A stretch of 24,559 nucleotides of DNA from CAZXVW01 sp964644025 (GCA_964644025.1 CAZXVW010000044.1:1-24559); one strand, 5' to 3'. Numbered from the stretch's first letter, positions 1-7,845 are shown. Made by a program: numbers and translations. The notes: generated from the sequence alone by a model not told the origin.

Positions 1-1
1 C

Positions 2-529
2 ATCGAGTTGTGCCGGCGAACGCGGAGAATGCACTGGGTGCACGTCGACATCAATCCCCATTGCGCGCCGCTGTTCCTGGAGCGCGCCGAGAAGGCCGGT
101 TTCCGGGACCGGGTCGAGACTGTGGTGGCCGACGTCAAGGCGCTCCCTTTCCCGGACGGGTATGCCGACGTGATCGTTTCCCGCGGCTCGTTTCAGTTCT
201 GGGGAGATCTGCGGGCGGCGTTCGCCGAGATTTATCGGGTGCTCAAACCCGGCGCAGGAGCGCTGATCGGGCGGGGATTTTCACCGAACCTCCCGGCAGA
301 AGTGGCACGGGCCGTTCGCCGCCGGCAACACGGCGGCCCGCGCTACGACATTGCCGAAACCGCGGCCCGGCTGGATGCGATCATGAAAGCCCTGGCGATC
401 AGCAACTACGAGGTGAGAATTCCCCGGCCGCCGGGCAGCGAAGGAGTCAACTACGGCGTCTGGGTGGAGTTCCGCAAGCCGCTTCCGGGCGACGGAGCCA
501 AGGGGAACCCAGCGCGGGACCGCCGGTAG
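2..529 (+). CDS. SAM-dependent methyltransferase, class I (5' truncated by window edge)
   Basis: The reading frame is open from base 2, so the gene begins upstream and about 175 C-terminal residues are visible. Seen: an acidic motif (HVDINPHC) at the end of the second Rossmann strand, which contacts the SAM ribose, then VVADVKALPFPDGYADVIVS and the motif YRVLKPGAGALIG. This order is characteristic of Methyltransf_11/25-type enzymes. The glycine-rich SAM loop would lie just outside the window. The C-terminal part (FSPNLPAEVARAVRR, EVRIPRPP) is not a recognised substrate domain, so the substrate cannot be named. The gene is convergent with the PIG-L gene, 77 bp away. Fold assignment is firm; the role is unknown. 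Confidence 0.8.
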   Translation: MELCRRTRRMHWVHVDINPHCAPLFLERAEKAGFRDRVETVVADVKALPFPDGYADVIVSRGSFQFWGDLRAAFAEIYRVLKPGAGALIGRGFSPNLPAEVARAVRRRQHGGPRYDIAETAARLDAIMKALAISNYEVRIPRPPGSEGVNYGVWVEFRKPLPGDGAKGNPARDRR

Positions 530-606
530 GCGACGGGAGCGCCGGGCTGCCGGTCCAGGTGGAGGTCCTGCTTCTTTGCGGGACCGCCCATCGCCGGGGT
601 TCCGGC

Positions 607-1455
607 TCAGGAGAGCCGGGCCAGGCGCGCTTTGACCTCGGCGGCGAAGCGGTCGATGTAAGCCTGAATATAAGCGGCCGGATCAAGGGTGGTGTCCGTA
701 ATGAGCGGAGTAAGATCGGTGGCAAAGTTGATCATTTGCGCGACGTCCACCGCGTGGCTTTCGAAATAAGTAGCGTGAGCGCGGCGGCGGGCCATAGTGG
801 CCAGATCGTAGCGTTTTCCACCAGCCACCTGCGAGTCAAAGATGCCGACCAGTGAGGCGGCGATGTTTTCGTGGGCGTCGAGGTTGAAGACAACTTTATC
901 GCTGTCGGTCAGCCAGTCCAGGTCGCGCCACACCTCGCAGCCGAACAACTTGCGCGGCCTGTCTTCGGCCGGCAGCTCGCGCAGCGCCGCGATGGTACGC
1001 AGAGCGGCGGCCACATGGGTGTCGTGCTTGTCGGCGAGGTTGTGGGTGTAAACTACCTCGGGCTTCGCCGCGGCGAACAGCGCTTTCAGGTCCTGTTTCG
1101 GTGCGGCGTTGGCCGCATCTTTCACCGCGGAGCTCGGAAAGTCCAGCAGAGCCACGGCGGAGTACTCGCCGACCACGGCCGCCTTCTTCTGCTCCCGGCG
1201 GCGGACTGCCTGCATTTGCTCGTCGGTGTAGTTGGCATAGAGGCCGGTGCGGGCGCTGCCTGCCCCGTTGGTAAGCACCACCGCCGTGAACCATTGCTCC
1301 TGGCTGCCGAAGCCGGCCAGGATACCTTCCAGCGCCATGATTTCGACATCGTCCTGATGGGCGGAAATACCCAGGTGGGTAGTGCGGGCCAGGGCTTCGG
1401 CTTCTCCGCTGCCGTCCGGGATCCAGATTTCCGCGTTGGGCTGACTCAGTTTCAT
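607..1455 (-). CDS. PIG-L family deacetylase (LmbE-like)
   Basis: This 282-residue protein is a probable Zn-dependent N-deacetylase of the LmbE/PIG-L family, which removes acetyl groups from N-acetylglucosaminyl or similar substrates. Seen: the metal-binding AHxDD motif (SAHQDDVEIM, His33, Asp35, Asp36) and the downstream HxxH (KHDTHVAAA, His144, His147). No signal peptide is visible, so it is probably cytoplasmic. The ATG at 1455 was chosen over an upstream in-frame start because it gives normal family length and starts 7 bp after the ROK gene's stop, with a weak AAGAG ahead. It is almost certainly co-transcribed with the upstream ROK protein, which suggests joint handling of an amino sugar or sugar conjugate. 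Substrate not determinable here. Confidence 0.85.
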   Translation of the reverse strand: MKLSQPNAEIWIPDGSGEAEALARTTHLGISAHQDDVEIMALEGILAGFGSQEQWFTAVVLTNGAGSARTGLYANYTDEQMQAVRRREQKKAAVVGEYSAVALLDFPSSAVKDAANAAPKQDLKALFAAAKPEVVYTHNLADKHDTHVAAALRTIAALRELPAEDRPRKLFGCEVWRDLDWLTDSDKVVFNLDAHENIAASLVGIFDSQVAGGKRYDLATMARRRAHATYFESHAVDVAQMINFATDLTPLITDTTLDPAAYIQAYIDRFAAEVKARLARLS

Positions 1456-1462
1456 CACTCTT

Positions 1463-2869
1463 TTATTTTCGCTGAATCGCGGGCAGGCTGGCGGCGGCGA
1501 TCGCCTGGCCGACGCGGCGATTCTTCTCATCGGGAAGGGCGATGGAGACGCGCGCGGCGAGCTCTGGGAACTCCTGCCGCAGGACGTTGCGGGCCTGTTC
1601 CAGGATAATCTCGCCGCCGGCTCCCGTCGTCACTCTTCCCAGGATGAGTACGTGCTTGAGCTCATAAAAATCGGCGTAATGGGCCAGCGCGTAACCCAGG
1701 TACGTGCCAAGGGTTTCGTAGACGCGGGCGGCGAGCGGGTCGCCGGCCTTCATTTTCTCCTGCAGTGCGACGAGCTTCTCGGGCAAGCTCAATCCTTCGT
1801 CGAATACCATACCCGCGCCGGCAGCCACGCGGATGGCGCCCACTTGCGAGAAGTACTGCACTCCACAACCGGTATCGCCGGACCACTCGTCCGCCGGGGC
1901 TTGCGGCCGGTAATCGATGGGCGTGAAGGCCATTTCGTTCAACCAGCCGGTGATGTAGCCCTGCGCATCCACGTAGCCGGCCGCTTCGCTGGAGCCCATG
2001 GCGATGCCCAGCACGGGGTTTTCGCCCAGCGACATCGAACCGGCCAGCGCGGTGACCTCGCCATCGTTAACGACCTCAAGCGGCACGCCCAGCTCGTCCC
2101 CGATGCGCAGGAACATCGGAGCGATCTTTTCCGAAAATTCCGGCTCCGGCACCCCCCGGTACAACGATCCCACGCGGACGCGGTTATTGATATAGACGCC
2201 GGCCGCGCTGCCGCCGACGGCATCCAGCCGGGGCAGGTGCCGGGCGGCCGAGCGAATCGAGTCCATGACGCCCTCGTAGTGGTAACTCGGATCGGAGGCG
2301 TGGCGCGGGTCCCACGGCTTTTCTTCGCTGAACACCACCTCGCCATCCTGGACCGCGCTGGCCTTGCGGTCACTGGCGCCGAGGTCGAAGCCGACGCGAC
2401 AACCATCCAGATGCCGGCCGAGCGGGATGGTCGTCTCGCGGGTTTCCGGCACCGCTTCCGGTGTTGTAATCACAACCTGGAACGGATGCTCGTAGACGCC
2501 GCCCATGAAGCGGGCATCGAAAGCGCGGGCGCCTTCGGGGGAATAAACCGCCTGGAGATGGCGCCCGATTTCCGGAGGCCCGCCGGCGTAAAGTTTCCAG
2601 CCGCCCCGCTGCCAGAGCAGGAACTTGACAATACGCTCGACGTAGATGAGCGTCGCCGGAAGATTGCCGGAGGCGGGAGGCAACACCGTGGTCGAGTACA
2701 TGGATACAGACCCATCGGTCCTCTCGAGCGCCAGTTTCAACGGCGTCCCGCCGGCGCCGGCTGCCGCTTCGCGGTATGAGCGGTTGAACAACGAGGCGGG
2801 CAGAAATTCCTGGTCAAGCGGCGGCGCCACGGCCGGGTTCACTTCGACTCCAGCAATGGATAAGCTCAT
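1463..2869 (-). CDS. ROK family protein (glucokinase/NagC-like fold) with N-terminal extension
   Basis: 468 residues. Seen: the phosphate-1 motif of the actin/hexokinase ATPase fold (VGFDLGASDRKASAV, around 159-173), an Asn-Asp catalytic pair in LEVVNDGEVTAL (Asp269), and a glycine-rich adenosine-side segment (LILGRVTTGAGG) late in the protein. ROK proteins are sugar kinases or repressors; with no helix-turn-helix visible, kinase is the better guess. Two oddities: about 155 residues precede the ATPase core, and the usual ROK zinc motif (CxCGxxGCxE) is absent, its place being taken by SGDTGCGVQYFSQ. The ATG at 2869 has AGAGG upstream. It leads a two-gene operon with the PIG-L deacetylase. The sugar substrate is unknown, and a non-catalytic role is possible. 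Confidence 0.75.
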   Translation of the reverse strand: MSLSIAGVEVNPAVAPPLDQEFLPASLFNRSYREAAAGAGGTPLKLALERTDGSVSMYSTTVLPPASGNLPATLIYVERIVKFLLWQRGGWKLYAGGPPEIGRHLQAVYSPEGARAFDARFMGGVYEHPFQVVITTPEAVPETRETTIPLGRHLDGCRVGFDLGASDRKASAVQDGEVVFSEEKPWDPRHASDPSYHYEGVMDSIRSAARHLPRLDAVGGSAAGVYINNRVRVGSLYRGVPEPEFSEKIAPMFLRIGDELGVPLEVVNDGEVTALAGSMSLGENPVLGIAMGSSEAAGYVDAQGYITGWLNEMAFTPIDYRPQAPADEWSGDTGCGVQYFSQVGAIRVAAGAGMVFDEGLSLPEKLVALQEKMKAGDPLAARVYETLGTYLGYALAHYADFYELKHVLILGRVTTGAGGEIILEQARNVLRQEFPELAARVSIALPDEKNRRVGQAIAAASLPAIQRK

Positions 2870-3268
2870 TTCTTTCCTCTCACCGGGACACAGACAGCGC
2901 ACCGACGCTTAAAACGGGCGCCGGGAAGCGTCGGAAAAACTTTCATTGGCGATTTTCTCAGAATCCAGCCAAGCACCGCAACGAAGCCGGGAGCAGCCTT
3001 CACCGCGAACCGCCGGTGGCGTCCGGTTTGACCGAAGACCGCGCGAACCCGGAAGCGACCGGCCCGGGCGGAGGCGCCGGGAAGATTCGGCCGCGGCCGA
3101 TTATGTTATCCTGCCGGGTGTGGGTCTGGACACGCATCTGGCAGCCGTCTGGGACCGGATGGATCAAGGTCCAGCGCGGTGTCCGGCCGCCGACAGGTAA
3201 TTTGGCGCCCGAGTAGCAGTGCTCCGGCAGGAGAATATCCGGGCAAGGAACAATCCAAGGTGGATTTT
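2870..3268. other. Intergenic region between divergent ROK and Gfo/Idh genes
   Basis: A 399-bp spacer without a convincing gene. It must hold the promoters of the minus-strand ROK-PIG-L pair and the plus-strand oxidoreductase, but no clear -35/-10 pair was recognised. A 14-bp GC palindrome (TCGGCCGCGGCCGA, 3087-3100) is followed directly by an AT-rich stretch, TTATGTTATC. This could be an operator next to a -10 region, but that is weak. The ribosome binding site of the downstream gene (AAGGTGG, 3257-3263) lies at its right end. Confidence 0.5.
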
Positions 3269-4756
3269 ATGGCAAACAATAAGATTTCAAGACGGTATTT
3301 TTTCTATGGTTCGCTGCTGGCCGGAGCGGTACCGGCAGCCGGATATGGCAGCGTCGCGTCGCTGCGGCGCCTGGGCTACAAATCACCCAATGAGAAGCTG
3401 AACATCGCCGCTATCGGGGCCGGCGGGAAGGGCCACAGCGACATCATGGGGTGCGAAACAGAAAACATTGTAGCCCTGTGCGATCCAGACGCGGCCCGCG
3501 CCGCGCGCATGTTCAAGAAGTACGAGAAGGTCCCGAAGTACAAGGACTTCCGCCGCATGCTCGACAGGGAAGGCCGGAACATCGACGCGGTCACCGTCTC
3601 GACGCCGGACTTCACCCACGCCATTGCCGCGATGTGGGCGATGGAGCGGGGCAAACACGTCTACTGCCAGAAGCCGCTCACGCGCACCATCTGGGAGGCC
3701 CGCGCCCTGACGAAGGCAGCCAAGAAGTATAAGGTGGCCACGCAGATGGGCAACCAGGGCTACTCGAACGACGGCACGCGCCAGTGCGCGGAAATGATCT
3801 GGGCCGGCGCGATCGGCAACGTCACCGAAGTGCACGCCTGGACCAATCGTCCGATCTGGCCCCAGGGACTCACCGAGCTGCCCCCCGAGGAGCCGGTGCC
3901 CCCGACGCTCGACTGGGACACCTGGCTGGGGGTTTCCGAGCCGCGCCCGTATAGTTCCGCCTACGTGCCTTTCAAATGGCGGGGCTGGTTCGATTTCGGC
4001 TGCGGGGCCCTGGGTGACATGGCGTGTCACATCCTCGGCGCGCCGAACCTGGCGCTGATGCTGGGCGCTCCGACCAGCGTCGAGTGCCTCTCGCAGGAAG
4101 GGAAAAGCCCCATTACCTACCCGAAAAAGTCCGTCATCCGGTTTGACTTCCCGGCGCGCGGCACGATGCCGCCGGTGAAGATTTTCTGGCATGACGGCAT
4201 GGAAGCCGCGCCCAAGATCCCCGGCGTGCCGGAAGGGGAAGTCCTGGGCGACCTGCCCCGAATCCGCTCACGGCGGGCCTCCGGCGGCGCCGGCGCGACC
4301 CGGCCACCGCGCGGAGGCCGCGTCTGGTCACCCGAGGCGGCCGAGCTGCTGAAGCGGCTTTCCGCGGACCCCCAAGGCAGGAAACAGCTCACGCAGGCCA
4401 GCCGGAACGGGAGTTTGTTCATCGGCGAGAAGGGCTTCATCACGACCGGCACCTATGGGGAATACACGCGCCTGATCCCGGTCGAAAAGATGGAAGACTA
4501 CGAATTCCCGCCGAAGTTGCTCACGCTATCGCCGGGACATTACCGGGACTGGATCCGCGCGGCCAAGGGCGGCGAGCCGGCCTGTTCGGACTTCAGCGTC
4601 GCCGGACCGTTCACCGAGTGGATCCTGCTCGGCGTGCTGGCACTGCGTTTCGAGGGCAAACTCGAGTGGGACAGCGCCAGGATGAAAATCACGAACAACC
4701 GGGAAGCCAACAAGTACATCAAACCCAAGTTCCGCAAGGGCTGGAAGTTTACCTGA
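3269..4756 (+). CDS. Gfo/Idh/MocA family oxidoreductase, Tat-exported
   Basis: A 495-residue NAD(P)-dependent sugar dehydrogenase-like protein. The N-terminus (KISRRYFFYGSLLAGAVPAAG) has the paired arginines and hydrophobic run of a twin-arginine signal, so the folded, cofactor-loaded protein is probably periplasmic. Seen: the Rossmann motif AAIGAGGKGHSDI (47-59), the cofactor-end acidic motif CDPD (71-74) and the family's EKP-type motif as CQKPLT (133-138). The C-terminal half has the beta-sheet domain common in Planctomycetes, Bacteroidetes and Acidobacteria. Around residues 330-355 lies a low-complexity Arg/Gly-rich insertion (RRASGGAGATRPPRGGR) that looks like an unstructured loop. The ATG at 3269 is preceded by AAGGTGG at good spacing. 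Substrate unknown; polyol or sugar derivatives are typical for the family. Confidence 0.9.
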   Translation: MANNKISRRYFFYGSLLAGAVPAAGYGSVASLRRLGYKSPNEKLNIAAIGAGGKGHSDIMGCETENIVALCDPDAARAARMFKKYEKVPKYKDFRRMLDREGRNIDAVTVSTPDFTHAIAAMWAMERGKHVYCQKPLTRTIWEARALTKAAKKYKVATQMGNQGYSNDGTRQCAEMIWAGAIGNVTEVHAWTNRPIWPQGLTELPPEEPVPPTLDWDTWLGVSEPRPYSSAYVPFKWRGWFDFGCGALGDMACHILGAPNLALMLGAPTSVECLSQEGKSPITYPKKSVIRFDFPARGTMPPVKIFWHDGMEAAPKIPGVPEGEVLGDLPRIRSRRASGGAGATRPPRGGRVWSPEAAELLKRLSADPQGRKQLTQASRNGSLFIGEKGFITTGTYGEYTRLIPVEKMEDYEFPPKLLTLSPGHYRDWIRAAKGGEPACSDFSVAGPFTEWILLGVLALRFEGKLEWDSARMKITNNREANKYIKPKFRKGWKFT

Positions 4757-4777
4757 GACAACGCAAAACGCATCGGC

Positions 4778-4812
4778 CCCGCCGGCGCTGAGTTGCGCCC
4801 GGCGCCGGCGGG
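4778..4812. terminator. GC-rich hairpin between convergent genes, likely bidirectional terminator
   Basis: CCCGCCGGCGC (4778-4788) and GCGCCGGCGGG (4802-4812) form a perfect 11-bp stem with a 13-nt loop. It sits 22 bp after the oxidoreductase stop and 66 bp from the convergent aminotransferase stop. There is no U-tract on either strand, so it is either a U-less terminator or a 3'-end stabiliser. Confidence 0.45.
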
Positions 4813-4878
4813 CTGAGCAGGCCGCTCCCGGTGCCGCGGCGCAGCCGAACCGGTACGCTCCACCCAGAACCTGTACTG

Positions 4879-6024
4879 TCAGCCGGCGAGTACGCGGATA
4901 GCCTTTTCGTTGTCCCGGGTCGTGTTGTAGAAATGCGGGGACAGGCGCACCGCGCCGGGCCGATAATCGCAGATCACGCCGGCTTGGCGAAGCCGGCCCA
5001 CGGCGGCTGCCGGATCCGGGTGCTCAACCATCACGATGGCTGAACGGGCTTCCGGTGTTACGGCCGCGCGAACGTTCAAGCGCGCGAGCCGCGCGCGGTC
5101 CAGCAGATCTTCGGTCAGCCCGGACACCCGCCGGCTGATTGCTTCGACGCCGGCTTCCTCGATCAGTTCCAGTCCGGCCCTGGCAGTGTACAGGGCCGGC
5201 ACCGCCGGGGTTCCCAGCTCGAAGCGCCGCGCGTCGCCGCGCAGCTTCAGCCGGCGCGAATCGAAGGCGAACTGATCCTCGGCGCCGAACCAGCTCACGG
5301 CGGTGGGCGCGAGCTGTTCGATGATCTCCCGGCGAACGAACACGTAGGCCAGGCCCGGCCCGCCCAGAAGCCATTTCAGCGCCCCGGTGAGCAAGACGTC
5401 CGCGCCCAGGTCCCGGATGTTGATGGGAATCTGCCCGGCGGACTGGTAGGCGTCGATCAGGCAGAGGGCGCCCTGCTGATGCGCTATCCGCGCGAGCGCC
5501 GCGATGTCCTGAACCGCCCCGGTCGTATAAAACACATGGGAGGTGGCTACCAGCGCGGTGCGATCATCCACCGCCGCGGCGAAGGAATCGAGGGGCACGC
5601 GGACGCCGTCGGGCGATGGGAGCACGACGGTTTCGACGCCGGTCCGCCGTTTGGCAAGAAACTGGTAGACGAGCGTGGGGAAGTCCAACTCGGTGGTGAC
5701 CACCTTCGGGCGCCGGCGGAAATCGACGGCGCTGGCGATGATGGAAAGCGCGGCCGAGATACTCGGCGCCAGGGCGGTTTCGGAATCCTCCGCGCCGATG
5801 AGCCGGGCGAAACCGGCCCGGACATCGGAGGCTGCAGCCAGCCAGTGCTCGTACCAGGCTGAGGCGCCCAGGCGGTCCCACAGGCCGGCGAAGCTGGTGA
5901 GCGCCGCCCGCGCCCGCACCGACAGCGCGCCCAGCGAGCAGGAGTTCAGGTAAACGGCCGCGTGAAAAATCGGAAACTCCGGCCGGTACTTTTCAGTCAG
6001 CGAATAGAGAGCAGCGTCGGGCAT
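4879..6024 (-). CDS. Aminotransferase class V-fold PLP-dependent enzyme
   Basis: A 381-residue fold-type I PLP enzyme of the class V group (relatives: cysteine desulfurases, kynureninases, isopenicillin N epimerase-like proteins). Seen: YLNSCSLG near the N-terminus, where this group places its substrate-side loop; the PLP-binding Asp/Gln segment LCLIDAYQSAGQ (Asp191, Gln194); and the Schiff-base lysine in LLTGALKWLLGGPG (Lys217). No C-terminal desulfurase cysteine motif is visible, so a cysteine desulfurase role is not supported. The ATG at 6024 was chosen because upstream in-frame sequence is low-complexity and the conserved fold begins soon after. It runs opposite to the DUF59 gene and shares a divergent region with it. 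The exact reaction is unknown. Confidence 0.85.
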   Translation of the reverse strand: MPDAALYSLTEKYRPEFPIFHAAVYLNSCSLGALSVRARAALTSFAGLWDRLGASAWYEHWLAAASDVRAGFARLIGAEDSETALAPSISAALSIIASAVDFRRRPKVVTTELDFPTLVYQFLAKRRTGVETVVLPSPDGVRVPLDSFAAAVDDRTALVATSHVFYTTGAVQDIAALARIAHQQGALCLIDAYQSAGQIPINIRDLGADVLLTGALKWLLGGPGLAYVFVRREIIEQLAPTAVSWFGAEDQFAFDSRRLKLRGDARRFELGTPAVPALYTARAGLELIEEAGVEAISRRVSGLTEDLLDRARLARLNVRAAVTPEARSAIVMVEHPDPAAAVGRLRQAGVICDYRPGAVRLSPHFYNTTRDNEKAIRVLAG

Positions 6025-6175
6025 CGCAGACTCGATCCGAATGGGACCGGCATGAATCTGAAACCTTACCACAAACAATAACCAGGGACGAGGCCGGTGT
6101 GGACCGCAGCGGTTGACGAATCCCTGATGATGCGAAGGGGGCCGGAGCCCGCTCCCGCCGCCTTCGCCGGGCACA

Positions 6176-6205
6176 TTGACTCCAACTCGGCGATAGTGTT
6201 TTAAT
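6176..6205 (+). promoter_or_regulatory. Sigma70-like promoter for the DUF59-trmO pair
   Basis: TTGACT (6176-6181) and TTTAAT (6200-6205) are separated by 18 bp, each with five of six consensus bases. Transcription would start near 6212, giving a leader of about 43 nt before the ATG at 6255. The AT-rich stretch stands out from the GC-rich surroundings. Confidence 0.55.
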
Positions 6206-6254
6206 CAATTTTTCCCCCGCGCTTCATGGGGAAAGATCCGGGAGCAAATTCACG

Positions 6255-6560
6255 ATGAGCGAAACTCTGAATGAAGAGCAGGTCCGGGCCGCGCTGGCCA
6301 CCGTGACGCATCCGATGATTGACAAGAGCCTGCTCGAGCTGGGCATCATCAGGAGCGTAAATGTCGAAGGTGGCACGGTCAAGTGCGTGGTGGCGTTTCC
6401 TTTTCCACAGGTGCCGATCGCCCAGCAGATTTTCAACTCCATCGAAGAACCGCTCGCGGCGCTGGGCGCCCGGGTGGAATTCGAACAGACGGTGATGACC
6501 ATGGAGGAACGGCAGCGGTTCTTCACCTTGGAGAGAGAAGGCTGGCGGGGCGGAATGTAA
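6255..6560 (+). CDS. DUF59/MIP18-like iron-sulfur assembly domain protein
   Basis: A 101-residue single-domain protein matching the MIP18 (DUF59) fold, also found in SufT, PaaD and the N-terminus of many Mrp/ApbC proteins, all linked to Fe-S cluster assembly or maturation. Seen: the start LNEEQVRAALATVTHPMIDKS, where family members carry V.DPE in the same position, the I.SV.VEGG.V segment, and the helix beginning FPFPQVPIAQQI. The usual conserved Cys of some family members is absent. The ATG follows a GGGAG at about 10 nt. It is 7 bp upstream of the TrmO-like gene and probably co-transcribed. An Mrp partner is not present in this window. Confidence 0.8.
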   Translation: MSETLNEEQVRAALATVTHPMIDKSLLELGIIRSVNVEGGTVKCVVAFPFPQVPIAQQIFNSIEEPLAALGARVEFEQTVMTMEERQRFFTLEREGWRGGM

Positions 6561-6567
6561 GGCGGCT

Positions 6568-7104
6568 ATGCCGGCAGCAAGGCCGCAGGGTCCCGGGAAA
6601 GGAACAGCAGTGTCCACCCGTATCGAGCTGAAGCCGATCGGAGTCATCCGCACGCCTTACAAGGATGCGGCGCCATTTCAGCCGGTGGAGGATTCTGAAG
6701 GAAACTTCCGGATTATCCTCGAGCCGGAGTATGCGAGGGGCCTGTACCGGCTGTCGCGGTTCCGCTACATTTACGTGCTTTATTACATGAACCGGGTCCA
6801 CGGGGAACCATCGCTCACCGTTCACCCGCCCTGGGCCGGCGGTTACGAGGTGGGACTGTTCGCCAGCCGGTCTCCGGCGCGCCCGAATCCGATTGGCCTG
6901 AGCGTAGTCCGTCTTCTCGGCATCGAGGGTCGCGTGATCCGTACCTCGGGCCTGGACGCCTACGACCGGACGCCCCTCATCGACATCAAACCGTACATCC
7001 AGGAACTCGACGTAAAAAAGGACGCTAATGATGGCTGGCTCGACGACGTCGATGCGCGGCGCCATCTCCAGCTTCACCTGAAGGGCATCCCGCACGAACA
7101 TTGA
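6568..7104 (+). CDS. trmO: TrmO/TsaA-type tRNA methyltransferase domain protein
   Basis: 178 residues from the ATG at 6568. TrmO (formerly TsaA/YaeB) N6-methylates threonylcarbamoyl-adenosine 37 in certain tRNAs. Seen: the family start KPIGVIRTPYKD, the central signature GLFASRSPARPNPIGLSV, and LDAYDRTPLIDIKPYI, which together are diagnostic of the UPF0066 barrel. The protein lacks the extra C-terminal domain of the 235-residue E. coli enzyme, as many bacterial and archaeal single-domain members do; some of these may have other substrates. A GTG at 6610 with AAAGGA 6 nt upstream would remove a 14-residue unconserved leader and is an equally credible start. The gene follows the DUF59 gene by 7 bp. 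Confidence 0.85.
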   Translation: MPAARPQGPGKGTAVSTRIELKPIGVIRTPYKDAAPFQPVEDSEGNFRIILEPEYARGLYRLSRFRYIYVLYYMNRVHGEPSLTVHPPWAGGYEVGLFASRSPARPNPIGLSVVRLLGIEGRVIRTSGLDAYDRTPLIDIKPYIQELDVKKDANDGWLDDVDARRHLQLHLKGIPHEH

Positions 7105-7122
7105 CACCGCGCCGGCGCCGCG

Positions 7123-7845
7123 TCATTCATCGAAAGCCATCTTCGTCTTCCACTCCTTCCAGACGTTGCCGACCAGATCCGGACCGGGTTTCAGCGTCAC
7201 CTTGCCCGGCTTCCAGCCGGAGGGAGTGGCTTCGGCGCCCTTGGTCTGCCGCACAAGCTGAAACGCCTGGACCTGCCGAATGGCTTCGGCGACGTTCCGG
7301 CCCACCGGCGGAGTCAGCACCTCGAAACCCTGGATGACGCCGTCGGGATCAATGATGAACCGGCCGCGCGTTTCCACGCCGGCGTCTTCGTCATAAACCC
7401 CGTACACCTTGCCTACCTTACCGCCCGCGTCCGACAGCATCGGAAAGGGAATGCCTCCCTCGACCATCCGGGAAAGTTCCTGATCGTTCCACATCTTATG
7501 AACGAACATGCTGTCCACGCTCACGGATAACACTTCCACGCCAAGCTTCTGGAACTCGGCAAATTTCTCAGCGACCGCTGAGAGCTCGGTACTTCAAACG
7601 AAGGTGAAATCCCCCGGGTAGAAACACAGCAAGACCCACTTGCCAAGATAGTCCGAGAGCTTGATGTTGACGAATTTCCCTTGGTGGTATCCGGGCGCGG
7701 CGAAGTCGGGCGCCTTCCTGCCGATTAGAATCACTTGCCTGTCCTCCTTGCTTTCCTGTTCCCTGGAAGCGCTCTCGGCAACCGGTCCTTCCCCTACCGG
7801 ACCTCCGGTCGGACGCGCGCAGCCGGGATTCAGTTCTTCAGCCAT
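7123..7845 (-). CDS. prxU: Selenocysteine-containing peroxiredoxin (PrxU-like), UGA recoded at residue 84
   Basis: A thiol-peroxidase-fold AhpC/Prx1-like protein that would reduce hydroperoxides. Read straight through one UGA (7596-7594) it gives 240 residues with conserved sequence on both sides: CFYPGDFTFV before, then STELSAVAEKFAEFQKLGVEV. In cysteine homologues this signature is FTFVCPTEL, so the UGA occupies the peroxidatic cysteine itself. A SECIS-like hairpin follows. The real stop is also UGA (7125-7123). No C-terminal resolving cysteine is present: the usual VCPxxW site reads TPSGW. The only other cysteines are Cys9 (in NPGCARPTGG) and Cys73. The first ~40 residues are a polar tail. 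The ATG at 7845 has GAGGA upstream. Family knowledge: PrxU selenoproteins are known, e.g. from Eubacterium acidaminophilum. A standard annotation would call this two fragments or a pseudogene. Confidence 0.9.
7566..7583 (-). promoter_or_regulatory. Bacterial SECIS-like hairpin downstream of the Sec UGA
   Basis: On the coding (minus) strand, TCTCAGC - GGTC - GCTGAGA forms a perfect 7-bp stem with a four-base GGUC apical loop. It starts 11 nt after the UGA, so the loop lies 18-21 nt downstream. A GGU-type apical loop at this distance is what SelB recognises in E. coli fdhF and related bacterial SECIS elements. The element lies inside the coding sequence, as bacterial SECIS elements do. Confidence 0.8.
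7594..7596 (-). other. Recoded UGA codon (selenocysteine 84) of the peroxiredoxin
   Basis: In-frame TGA between a Val codon and an AGT Ser codon. It replaces the catalytic cysteine of the FTFVC-x-TE signature, with conserved frame and sequence on both sides. No indel is needed to join the halves. Confidence 0.85.
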
